Assembly (NCBI RefSeq): GCF_001693385.1
Contig: NZ_CP016428.1
Location: 2,790,001 to 2,854,000, forward strand
Origin: Bradyrhizobium icense
GTDB lineage: Bacteria > Pseudomonadota > Alphaproteobacteria > Rhizobiales > Xanthobacteraceae
Length of the DNA: 64,000 bases
Reading direction: 5' to 3'
This document shows positions 44,613-51,581 of this stretch, in pieces; within the stretch, counting starts at the first letter, position 1, and each line of letters opens with the position of its first letter. The notes below the pieces were generated by a model. That model was not told where the DNA came from and searched no databases. It was given only the letters and a program-made list of their open reading frames with translations. Position numbers and translations under genes: made by a program.

Positions 44613-46641
44613 GCGGATCGTCCTTCTTCACTTCGCGCGCGCGCAAATAATCTTCGGTCGACATGACCGGCGGGCGCTGCCGCACCGCATGCGGATCGAA
44701 ACTTTCGTTCACCACGGCTTCGACACGGCAATCCGCGCACATCTTGATGACGTCGAGCCGCCTGGCATTGGCGCCCTGGAACATCCAGTGCCTCTCGCCG
44801 CCGAGTTTGGCCAGCACGCGATCGATCGAGCTCTTGGTGCCGAACGGTTTGCCGCAGGCGATGCAATTGAAAGGCTCTTCCTCTTTCAGCACGCGTTGCG
44901 GCGTGTTCCAGGCCTCGAAGTCGAGGCGGGGCTCGATGCTGATGACCTTCTCGGGGCAGGTGGATTGACAAAGCCCGCACTGCACACAGAGGCTTTCGGT
45001 GAAACGCAGCATCGCGCGATCAGGGTTGTCCGACAGCGCCCCGGTCGGGCAGGCGGTCACGCAGGCATGGCACAGCGTGCAGCCGTCGACATTCAGGTTC
45101 ACGGTGCCGAAGGGAGCGCCCGGCGCCAGCGGAACGACTTCGACCGGCGTGGGGGCCGCGAGGTGCAATTCGCGAAACGTCGTTTCGAGTACGCCACGTT
45201 TCGCCCCGCGTGGCACAAAGCCGGCGGGCTTTTGCGTTGCGACGCCGCGTGGGGCGGCGTCCAGCATGGCGCGCAGTTGGTCTGGATCGTCAGTCTCGAC
45301 GATCTGGATGATGCCGGCACCGAAGCCGAGCGCGCCAACGATCCGATCCGAGGTCTCGACCGCGCGGCGAAGCGCCGTGATGTCGTGACGTGGCTTGGCG
45401 CGCGTCAGCAGCGCCACGCCGCTGCCGCCGTAAGCAAAGACGGATGCGATGATCTCCGGTCCGACCTGCGTCACTTCGTTGACGCGCAGCGGCAGTACGT
45501 TGGCCGGCAAGCCTTCGCCGAACCGCGCCAGGGCATCGATGATGTCCTCGCCATGCTCGCCGTCGTGAAACAAGACCATGGCGTCGCGGCCGCCGGCCTT
45601 GCGGTAAGTCTGCAGCAGCGTGCGCAGCCGTCGCATCAGCGCGTCCGCGCTCGGCAATGCATAGGACGCCGCCCCGGTCGGACATACCGACGCGCAGGAG
45701 CCGCAGCCGGCGCAGACATTGGCGTCGATCGCGACGGCGTTGCCGTTCGGCGCGATCGCGCCGGTTGGACACAGGTCGAGACAACGCGTGCATCCGGTAA
45801 TGGACGAGCGCGAATGCGCGCAGAGCGACGGCTCGAAATTGACAAAGCGCGGCTTGTCGAACGTGCCGACCAGGCCGCCGGCGTCTGCGATCGCGCGCTC
45901 GACGGCGGCCTTATCCCGTGGATCGGCGCGCAGATAGCCGGGGCGGAGTTCATGCGCGGGGAACAACGGCGTGCCACCGGAGAGATCGAGGATCAGGTCG
46001 CAGGTCGACGTCGCGCCGTTACGCGAAGGTCCGAACACGAGCTTCGCGCGCGATGAGGGGGATGGTAGCGCGTAGTCGTCGATCGCAAGCTCGAATCGGC
46101 CGAGATGGCCGCGAGCGTTGCGTATGGTGCCTTTGAGCACGGGAAATTCGTTGGTCCGGCGTGGGATCACATCGCCGGGCTTTGTCAGCAGCACGGTAAT
46201 GTCCAAACGATCGGCGAGACGCTGCGCCGCCTCGATGGCAATCTCGTCGTGGCCATAGATCAGTGCAACGCCGCCGCTCTCAAGCGTCACCAGCGAGAGC
46301 GGAGGCATGTCTTCTTGGGCCGCAGCAATCAGCGCTGCGGCTTTCGGACCGGCCGCCGCGGCGTCTTTCGACCAGCCGCCGGTCTCGCGGATGTTGACGA
46401 AGGTGAGCTGGGCTTGCGGGGAGCTTTCCGCCACTTCCCGAAACAGCGGCGCTTCCTGTGTGCAGGCAACCGTGACCGGCGTGGCTTCGGCGAGCGCTTC
46501 CTTGAAGCGATCGAGATCGAGCCCGCAAAGCTGGTTTGCCTGCGTGACCCTGGCCGGGCAGCCACGGCCGATCGCTTCCGCATCGAGCGGAATGGTCTTC
46601 TCGCAACTGCAAATCAGGAGGCGAGACGTCGCCGCACTCAT
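44602..46641 (-). CDS. Multi-cluster 4Fe-4S protein of the formate dehydrogenase region
   Basis: This 679-residue cytoplasmic protein has four 4Fe-4S motifs in two ferredoxin-like pairs: CTRCLDLCPTG with CAGCGSCASVCPTG, and CTLCHACVTACPTG with CVQCGLCQSTCPEK. A C-terminal CIACGKPFG and CADCR look like a zinc or rubredoxin-like site. The N-terminal part (LLICSCEKTIPLD...VACTQEAPLF) resembles HdrA-like segments. It may pass electrons from, or help mature, the formate dehydrogenase. The ATG at 46641 has AAGG upstream. A longer frame to 46671 is possible. It is divergent from the accessory gene row. Confidence 0.85.
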   Translation of the reverse strand: MSAATSRLLICSCEKTIPLDAEAIGRGCPARVTQANQLCGLDLDRFKEALAEATPVTVACTQEAPLFREVAESSPQAQLTFVNIRETGGWSKDAAAAGPKAAALIAAAQEDMPPLSLVTLESGGVALIYGHDEIAIEAAQRLADRLDITVLLTKPGDVIPRRTNEFPVLKGTIRNARGHLGRFELAIDDYALPSPSSRAKLVFGPSRNGATSTCDLILDLSGGTPLFPAHELRPGYLRADPRDKAAVERAIADAGGLVGTFDKPRFVNFEPSLCAHSRSSITGCTRCLDLCPTGAIAPNGNAVAIDANVCAGCGSCASVCPTGAASYALPSADALMRRLRTLLQTYRKAGGRDAMVLFHDGEHGEDIIDALARFGEGLPANVLPLRVNEVTQVGPEIIASVFAYGGSGVALLTRAKPRHDITALRRAVETSDRIVGALGFGAGIIQIVETDDPDQLRAMLDAAPRGVATQKPAGFVPRGAKRGVLETTFRELHLAAPTPVEVVPLAPGAPFGTVNLNVDGCTLCHACVTACPTGALSDNPDRAMLRFTESLCVQCGLCQSTCPEKVISIEPRLDFEAWNTPQRVLKEEEPFNCIACGKPFGTKSSIDRVLAKLGGERHWMFQGANARRLDVIKMCADCRVEAVVNESFDPHAVRQRPPVMSTEDYLRAREVKKDDPLGS

Positions 46642-46773
46642 GTTGAAATACCTTGAACCCGATCTACCCAAGCGGGGCGGTTGCTTCGCCCTGCGGTTCT
46701 GCGGTAACCGCTCGGGCGGATATCTGCAAGTTATTCAGGCTGCTCGTGCCACCGGCTTGTGCGGGATAGCGTA

Positions 46774-46788
46774 CACAGGCTGCCTGTG
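46774..46788. promoter_or_regulatory. Perfect palindrome in the divergent region of the formate dehydrogenase genes
   Basis: CACAGGC-T-GCCTGTG is a perfect 7-bp inverted repeat 46 bp before the next gene. A related repeat CATAGGC-GAG-GCCTATG occurs at 50429. Confidence 0.5.
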
Positions 46789-46833
46789 AAGCAGTGAGGG
46801 ATATAGTACTTCGTGATCGCTCGTACAGGGGAC

Positions 46834-47568
46834 ATGGAACAGACGCTCGATCTGCCGCCCGGTTATACTTTGGTCGCGTTGCGCGAGCTCGGCGACGCCT
46901 TCGCCCATGCTTGCGAGATTGCGGCGGAGGCGGGGGCCGGAACGCTTACCTGGGTGCGCCGCTACGATCTGGTCGAGTTTGCGGTGGTGCTTGAACCCGA
47001 CGAGCCACTCAGCTCGGCAAGGCGGGCGTTCTTTGCCGGCATGAATGCGCTGGCGGATGCGATTGCTGCCCATTGTCCGCCGGAGCGGGAGGTTGAGTTC
47101 GACTGGCCTGACGCGATCCGCTTCGACGCCGGACTGCTCGGCGGCGGGCGGCTTGCCTGGCCCGCGGATTGCGCCGAGGACGAGGTGCCGCCATGGCTCG
47201 TTTTCGGCGTGATCCTGCGCGCGGCCGCCATGGCGCATGTTCCGGAGGTGCAGGCGGCCTCGGGCGTGTCCCTGCTGAGCGAAGGTTTCGAGATGGTCGA
47301 TACCGATGCCATCATCGAAAGCTTTGCCCGGCATTTGATGACCGCGTTCGATCGCTGGAAGGAGCGCGGCTTCGAGGCGATCGCGCGGGACTATCTGGAA
47401 CGGCTTCCCAAGGGCAAGGCCGGTGAGCGCCGGGGCATTGACGTGAACGGCGATCTTCTGGTGAGCCTGCCGGGCGGTAGTGGAGCGCCGGAGCGGAACA
47501 GCCTTGTGGATGCGCTGGCAAGAGCCAATTGGTATGATCCGCAGGCGCGGGGTCCGAAATTCGAATGA
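46834..47568 (+). CDS. Biotin/lipoate protein ligase-like protein
   Basis: This 244-residue protein resembles BPL/LplA-type proteins with a C-terminal DUF4444-like part: LPPGYTLVALRELGDAFAHA, then FDWPDAIRFDAGLLGGGRLAWP, which matches the substrate-loop region of biotin/lipoate ligases, and PPWLVFGVILRAAAM. The usual catalytic lysine pattern is not obvious. It starts the plus-strand row of formate dehydrogenase accessory genes. The ATG at 46834 or a GTG at 46813 may be the start. Confidence 0.8.
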   Translation: MEQTLDLPPGYTLVALRELGDAFAHACEIAAEAGAGTLTWVRRYDLVEFAVVLEPDEPLSSARRAFFAGMNALADAIAAHCPPEREVEFDWPDAIRFDAGLLGGGRLAWPADCAEDEVPPWLVFGVILRAAAMAHVPEVQAASGVSLLSEGFEMVDTDAIIESFARHLMTAFDRWKERGFEAIARDYLERLPKGKAGERRGIDVNGDLLVSLPGGSGAPERNSLVDALARANWYDPQARGPKFE

Positions 47569-47575
47569 GACGGAC

Positions 47576-48151
47576 ATGCTGAAATTTCCGCGAACCATCA
47601 GGCTGGACCCGTCCGACACCTTCGTCTTCGACCGGGCGGCGGAACCCGGCGAATGGGCGGTTTCCGGCGCGTTCGTTTTTTGGAACCGGGATCCGGCCAC
47701 GCTCGGTCAGAAGCAGCGCGTGGCGCTGCGCTCGGGCTTTCTCGGAATCGACAGTCTCGGATGGTCGACGCTTGCGGTCGTCACCGAAGCCAGCGAAGCG
47801 GAGCGGGAGGCGATGATCGAGCGGCTTGCAAGCCAGTTGCTGGAGAAATTCGGGGCGCCCGATGCGGACGCCGCTCGTCTCGCCGCCGAGGAAGAGATCG
47901 CATTCGCAGCCTCGCTCTGCGAACATCCGCCGCAGACCCTGCTCGCTGTGCAGCGCAGCGTCGAAAACGGCGAAATCCGCGAACGCTTTCGGACCCTCAA
48001 GCCGCGCGCGGTTGCCGCGGATGCCGACCGGTTGCACGCCCATGCCAGCGCCTTTACCTTCCATGAAGTCGAAGGCGATGCTGAACCTGCCGAAGAGGTC
48101 GATCTTCTCGGGCTGATCAGGACCAACGCCAGGACGACGGATCGTACATGA
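47576..48151 (+). CDS. DUF6505-like formate dehydrogenase accessory protein
   Basis: This 191-residue soluble protein begins MLKFPRTIRLDPSDTFVFDRAA, the pattern I associate with DUF6505. It has no signal peptide or known catalytic motif. It lies 7 bp after the ligase-like gene and overlaps the next gene by 4 nt, so it is part of a tight operon. Function unknown. Constant association with formate dehydrogenase genes in related bacteria is from memory. Confidence 0.8.
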   Translation: MLKFPRTIRLDPSDTFVFDRAAEPGEWAVSGAFVFWNRDPATLGQKQRVALRSGFLGIDSLGWSTLAVVTEASEAEREAMIERLASQLLEKFGAPDADAARLAAEEEIAFAASLCEHPPQTLLAVQRSVENGEIRERFRTLKPRAVAADADRLHAHASAFTFHEVEGDAEPAEEVDLLGLIRTNARTTDRT

Positions 48152-49170
48152 GAGAATTTTGGGTCGCCTCGGGCCATCACCTCACGCGCCGCGCCGGTCA
48201 CGGCGGGCTGGTTGCGACGCCCGAACTCATCATGGCCTATCTGGCGCGGCCCGAATTGCTGCCGCCGGCCGATGCCTGCGAGGCCGAGCGCCATCTGCAT
48301 GCGAGCCTGATGGCCGATCCGCTGCGCGCGGTCTCAAGCGGTGATATCGCCGCGCTGGCCGACCCTGACGCGCGCGAAAACTGGTCCTTCATGATGAATT
48401 TCCGCGACCGGCTGATGGCAGCGCCGTCACTGGAGGCGGTTTATGTCGCACTCGCCCGCAAGGGGGCCGGCGACCTGCCGCCGATCTTCCTGTCGCAATT
48501 GTGCCACCTGATCCTGCGCAATGCGCTCGAAGGCTGCGACGACCCTTATGTATTGCGTTCCGCGGAGCTGTTCTATCGTGGCCAACTGGCCGCCATTCAC
48601 GAAGGCACGTTGCTGCTGGCCGATGCGGAAGTCATCGAGGCGGAACAGCTTGCCCAGCACGACCTGCATTCATCGCCGCTGACGGCCATGCTGCAGCAGC
48701 CGAAGTCTTTCGGCGAGATGGACGTGATGGACGACGAAAACGCCTGGACCTACTGGTCGCGGTCGGACGCGCATGCGATGGTGATGAATATCGGCGGCAA
48801 CAAAAAAGCGCGCGCCGGGCTGTGCCGGGTCATCGAGCGCTGGATTGGCCACCTGCTTGGCGTTACCGTCAGCGTCGAAACGGTACCCTCGATCGAGGAC
48901 CGCGACTGGCGCTGGTTCATCGGTCTCGACAGCGAGGCGACTCGGATCGGCAATGCGTTGTGGCGCGGCGACCGGCTGGAGAATGTCGTTGCTGAACGGA
49001 TCGTGGCCTTGATGCGCCTGACCTTCGAAGACGTGCGGCTGGTGGATGAGCGGGTCGGCGACAAGCCGGTCTACCTCATCCTCGCCATGGGCGCGGACAA
49101 GGTAGTGAGGCTAAAGCCGCAAAATCTGATCGCGGGCTTGCCGCTGGCCGCAGCCGCGACTGTCACATGA
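48148..49170 (+). CDS. DUF6352-like formate dehydrogenase accessory protein
   Basis: This 340-residue protein begins MREFWVASGHHLTRRAGHGGL and has no signal peptide or membrane segment. The pattern fits DUF6352. It overlaps the DUF6505-like gene by 4 nt (ATGA). No catalytic motif is recognisable. A maturation or assembly role is inferred only from its place. Confidence 0.8.
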   Translation: MREFWVASGHHLTRRAGHGGLVATPELIMAYLARPELLPPADACEAERHLHASLMADPLRAVSSGDIAALADPDARENWSFMMNFRDRLMAAPSLEAVYVALARKGAGDLPPIFLSQLCHLILRNALEGCDDPYVLRSAELFYRGQLAAIHEGTLLLADAEVIEAEQLAQHDLHSSPLTAMLQQPKSFGEMDVMDDENAWTYWSRSDAHAMVMNIGGNKKARAGLCRVIERWIGHLLGVTVSVETVPSIEDRDWRWFIGLDSEATRIGNALWRGDRLENVVAERIVALMRLTFEDVRLVDERVGDKPVYLILAMGADKVVRLKPQNLIAGLPLAAAATVT

Positions 49171-49191
49171 TCCACCGAATGGAGGTGCGAC

Positions 49192-49710
49192 ATGGCAATG
49201 AATGAGGCATCCCGCGAGGTCGGCGTGGTGGTGCGGCGCCGTTCGATCGACAATCCCTGGATCGACCAGCTCTGGTCGCCGGCGATGATTCTGGACGAAG
49301 TGCCCGCGACCGCGCCGTGGACTGCGCTGTCCACCGAAGCCGATGCGACGACTTATTACGCCGGCTCGGCCAGCATCGATCTCTTCAGCTCGGAGACGGC
49401 GAACTATCGCGACAACCTTGCCGATGGCGCGCCGCGGATCTGGGTCGCGTTGCGGCGTCAGGACGGTGGCAATGAACTGGAGCTGACGAAAGTGACCGCC
49501 GACCCGACCGAAGGGGAGGCGATGTTCGAAAGCGGCTGCGACGTGATCGGCACCGTGCCGATGCCGCCCGAGATCGCGTCATGGATTGCAGCCTTCGTCG
49601 ATCGATTCCATGTCGAGCGCGTGTTCCACAAGCGCAAGCGGGATCGCGCCAGCGGCGATCGGCCGCGCGTGCCGGGCGGCGGGCCCGACGAGAGGATGGG
49701 TCGCAAATGA
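49192..49710 (+). CDS. DUF3305 protein
   Basis: This 172-residue protein, with EVGVVVRRRSIDNPWIDQLWSP near the start and WIAAFVDRFHVERVFHKRKRDR near the basic C-terminus, matches DUF3305, a family found beside formate dehydrogenase genes. GGAGGTGCGAC precedes the ATG. The following DUF3306 gene overlaps by 4 nt. Confidence 0.85.
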   Translation: MAMNEASREVGVVVRRRSIDNPWIDQLWSPAMILDEVPATAPWTALSTEADATTYYAGSASIDLFSSETANYRDNLADGAPRIWVALRRQDGGNELELTKVTADPTEGEAMFESGCDVIGTVPMPPEIASWIAAFVDRFHVERVFHKRKRDRASGDRPRVPGGGPDERMGRK

Positions 49711-50411
49711 GCGGTCAGGACGAGGCCGATCGAGAGAAGGGCTTTCTGGCGCGATGGTCGCAGCGCAAGCAGGAAGCAAAACAGACCGAGCCGAAGCAGG
49801 ACACGCCGGCTGCCGAAACCGGCGATTCGCCAGCTCCACCGCCAGCGCAAGCCGAAGCGGTCGAGCCGGAGTTCGATCTCTCGACGCTGCCAAAGCTCGA
49901 GGAGCTGACGGAGACCACCGATATCACCGCCTTTCTTCGCAAAGGCGTTCCTGAACATTTGCGGAATGCGGCTTTGCGAAAGTCCTGGGCGCTGGACCCC
50001 GCGATTCGCAACTACGTCAGTCCAGCACTTGAATATGCCTATGACTGGAACGCGCCGGGCGGGGTGCCCGGCGGTGGCGAACTCGGCGCAGGCGTCGACG
50101 TGGCCCGGCTCGTCGCGCAAATCATGGGCGAGCCCGCCGCCGAAATTGCGAACTCCAACGCAAATTCCGGAACAGGGACAGCTGGTCCTTCGCCGCAGTC
50201 CGCTGAACGCCAGCTCTCGGCAAAATCGCAGGAAGACCTTTCTGACGCGTCTTTGCGACCGCCTGATGAACCCGTAACGGAAACGGAACCCGTTTCAGAC
50301 GCGAAACGGGACACAGGGGAATCCGCGTCGTTGGGCGAATCTGAGGCAGCGAAATCTGTTGCATTGCAGCAACGAGTGCGACGCCATGGCACCGCAAAAC
50401 CGATTGTTTAG
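49707..50411 (+). CDS. DUF3306 protein
   Basis: This 234-residue protein begins MSGQDEADREKGFLARWSQRKQEAK. Its conserved core is LPKLEELTETTDITAFLRKGVPEHLRNAALRKSW, characteristic of DUF3306. The C-terminal 80 residues are low-complexity Ser/Glu/Ala-rich. DUF3305 and DUF3306 occur as pairs near formate dehydrogenase. No activity is known to me. Confidence 0.87.
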   Translation: MSGQDEADREKGFLARWSQRKQEAKQTEPKQDTPAAETGDSPAPPPAQAEAVEPEFDLSTLPKLEELTETTDITAFLRKGVPEHLRNAALRKSWALDPAIRNYVSPALEYAYDWNAPGGVPGGGELGAGVDVARLVAQIMGEPAAEIANSNANSGTGTAGPSPQSAERQLSAKSQEDLSDASLRPPDEPVTETEPVSDAKRDTGESASLGESEAAKSVALQQRVRRHGTAKPIV

Positions 50412-50428
50412 ACAAAAGTATTTGCGGA

Positions 50429-50445
50429 CATAGGCGAGGCCTATG
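50429..50445. promoter_or_regulatory. Inverted repeat upstream of the HTH-TorD gene
   Basis: CATAGGC-GAG-GCCTATG, perfect 7-bp arms, 91 bp before the start codon. It resembles the palindrome at 46774. Confidence 0.5.
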
Positions 50446-50458
50446 CTACAAATTCTCT

Positions 50459-50473
50459 CTGGAATAATTCCAG
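50459..50473. promoter_or_regulatory. Second inverted repeat upstream of the HTH-TorD gene
   Basis: CTGGAAT-A-ATTCCAG has perfect 7-bp arms. A third, GTGCCT-N7-AGGCAC, follows at 50485-50503. These are candidate operators for the gene's own HTH domain. Confidence 0.45.
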
Positions 50474-50535
50474 TTCTAAAGTGTGTGCCTGAATAAGAGG
50501 CACGCGGGCGCGGGCGGGGAGAAATCGGTAGCACC

Positions 50536-51324
50536 ATGCGTGATGCCGGACTGGAACTAGCAATCAAGGCAGCAGGTGGCGTCGGATCGCTGGCGCGAGG
50601 GTTAGGCATTGCGCAGCCCTCTGTCTCCGCATGGTCGCGCATTCCCGCCGAGCGGGTTCTTGCCGTCGAGGCGCTGACGCAGGTCGACCGTCTCGCCCTG
50701 CGTCCCGATCTCTACGGATCGTCCGAGGATCAGGTGACATCGAAATCCGAAATCGACGAGATCGACCAACTGCGTGCCGCGGAGTACGGCCTGTTGTCGT
50801 TGCTGCTCGGCAAGGCGCCAGATGCGGAAACGCTGCAACGGGTTGCGACGCTGAAGGGCGATGGATCGGATCTCGGCATGGCGCATCTCGAACTCGCGTC
50901 CGCCGCTGCGGCGGCGGGCGATCGCGCCGTCAGCAAGGAGTTCTTCGATCTCTTCGTCGGGCTCGGCCGCGGCGAACTGCTGCCCTATGCCTCCTACTAT
51001 CTGACCGGCTTTCTTCACGAGCGTCCGCTGGCGCGGGTGCGCGAGGATCTGCGTGCGCTCGGAATCGAGCGCGCAGGCCCTTCGCGTGAGCCGGAAGATC
51101 ACATCGCCATCCTGCTTGAGGTCATGGCGGGTCTCGCACGCGGCGACTTCGAGGCTGAGTTCGCCGAACAGGCGCGTTTTTTCGAGCGTCATCTCAAGCC
51201 GTGGGCGGCGCGGATGTTCGCCGATCTCGAAATATCGCAATCGGCGCGCTTCTACCGCGCCGTCGGCCGCACCGGCCGTGTCTTCATGGAATTGGAATCA
51301 GAGGCCTTCACGCTGTCCGAGTGA
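50536..51324 (+). CDS. YdaS-type HTH fused to a TorD-family chaperone
   Basis: This 262-residue protein has an N-terminal Cro/YdaS-like helix-turn-helix (about 5-62, AIKAAGGVGSLARGLGIAQPSVSAW, then PAERVLAVEALTQVDRLALRPDLYG). A TorD/DmsD-like domain follows (about 75-255, YASYYLTGFLHERPLARVREDL and EPEDHIAILLEVMAGLARG). TorD proteins bind Tat signal peptides and protect molybdoenzymes until cofactor insertion. It immediately precedes the Tat-dependent formate dehydrogenase genes. The DNA-binding domain suggests that the chaperone also regulates transcription, perhaps sensing free Tat precursor. Confidence 0.9.
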   Translation: MRDAGLELAIKAAGGVGSLARGLGIAQPSVSAWSRIPAERVLAVEALTQVDRLALRPDLYGSSEDQVTSKSEIDEIDQLRAAEYGLLSLLLGKAPDAETLQRVATLKGDGSDLGMAHLELASAAAAAGDRAVSKEFFDLFVGLGRGELLPYASYYLTGFLHERPLARVREDLRALGIERAGPSREPEDHIAILLEVMAGLARGDFEAEFAEQARFFERHLKPWAARMFADLEISQSARFYRAVGRTGRVFMELESEAFTLSE

Positions 51325-51358
51325 TGGCGGTGAGGCAACGTGACAAGGGGAGAATGCA

Positions 51359-51568
51359 ATGAGCAAGCCATCTGACACTAAGTCACGAACCACAGGCGTG
51401 GATCGGCGCAGCCTGTTTCTGATGGGCGGTTCGGCAGTTGCTGCAGCCGCCGTCGTGCCGCTTGCCGGTAGCGAGGCGGCCGCGGACGAGTCGCAGGCCG
51501 AGCGCGTCAAGGCGCGCTACAAGGAAACCGATCACGTCAAGAACTTCTATCGCGTCAACCGCTATTGA
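51359..51568 (+). CDS. Small Tat-signal protein preceding the formate dehydrogenase large subunit
   Basis: This 69-residue protein has a Tat-type motif (VDRRSLFLMGGSAVAAAAVV) and a short polar tail ending NFYRVNRY. A gene of this kind regularly precedes FdhA in related bacteria. It might be a small periplasmic or membrane-anchored subunit or an assembly aid. AAGGGGAG lies upstream. The large-subunit gene starts 13 bp after its stop. Confidence 0.82.
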   Translation: MSKPSDTKSRTTGVDRRSLFLMGGSAVAAAAVVPLAGSEAAADESQAERVKARYKETDHVKNFYRVNRY

Positions 51569-51581
51569 TGGGACCACGCAC

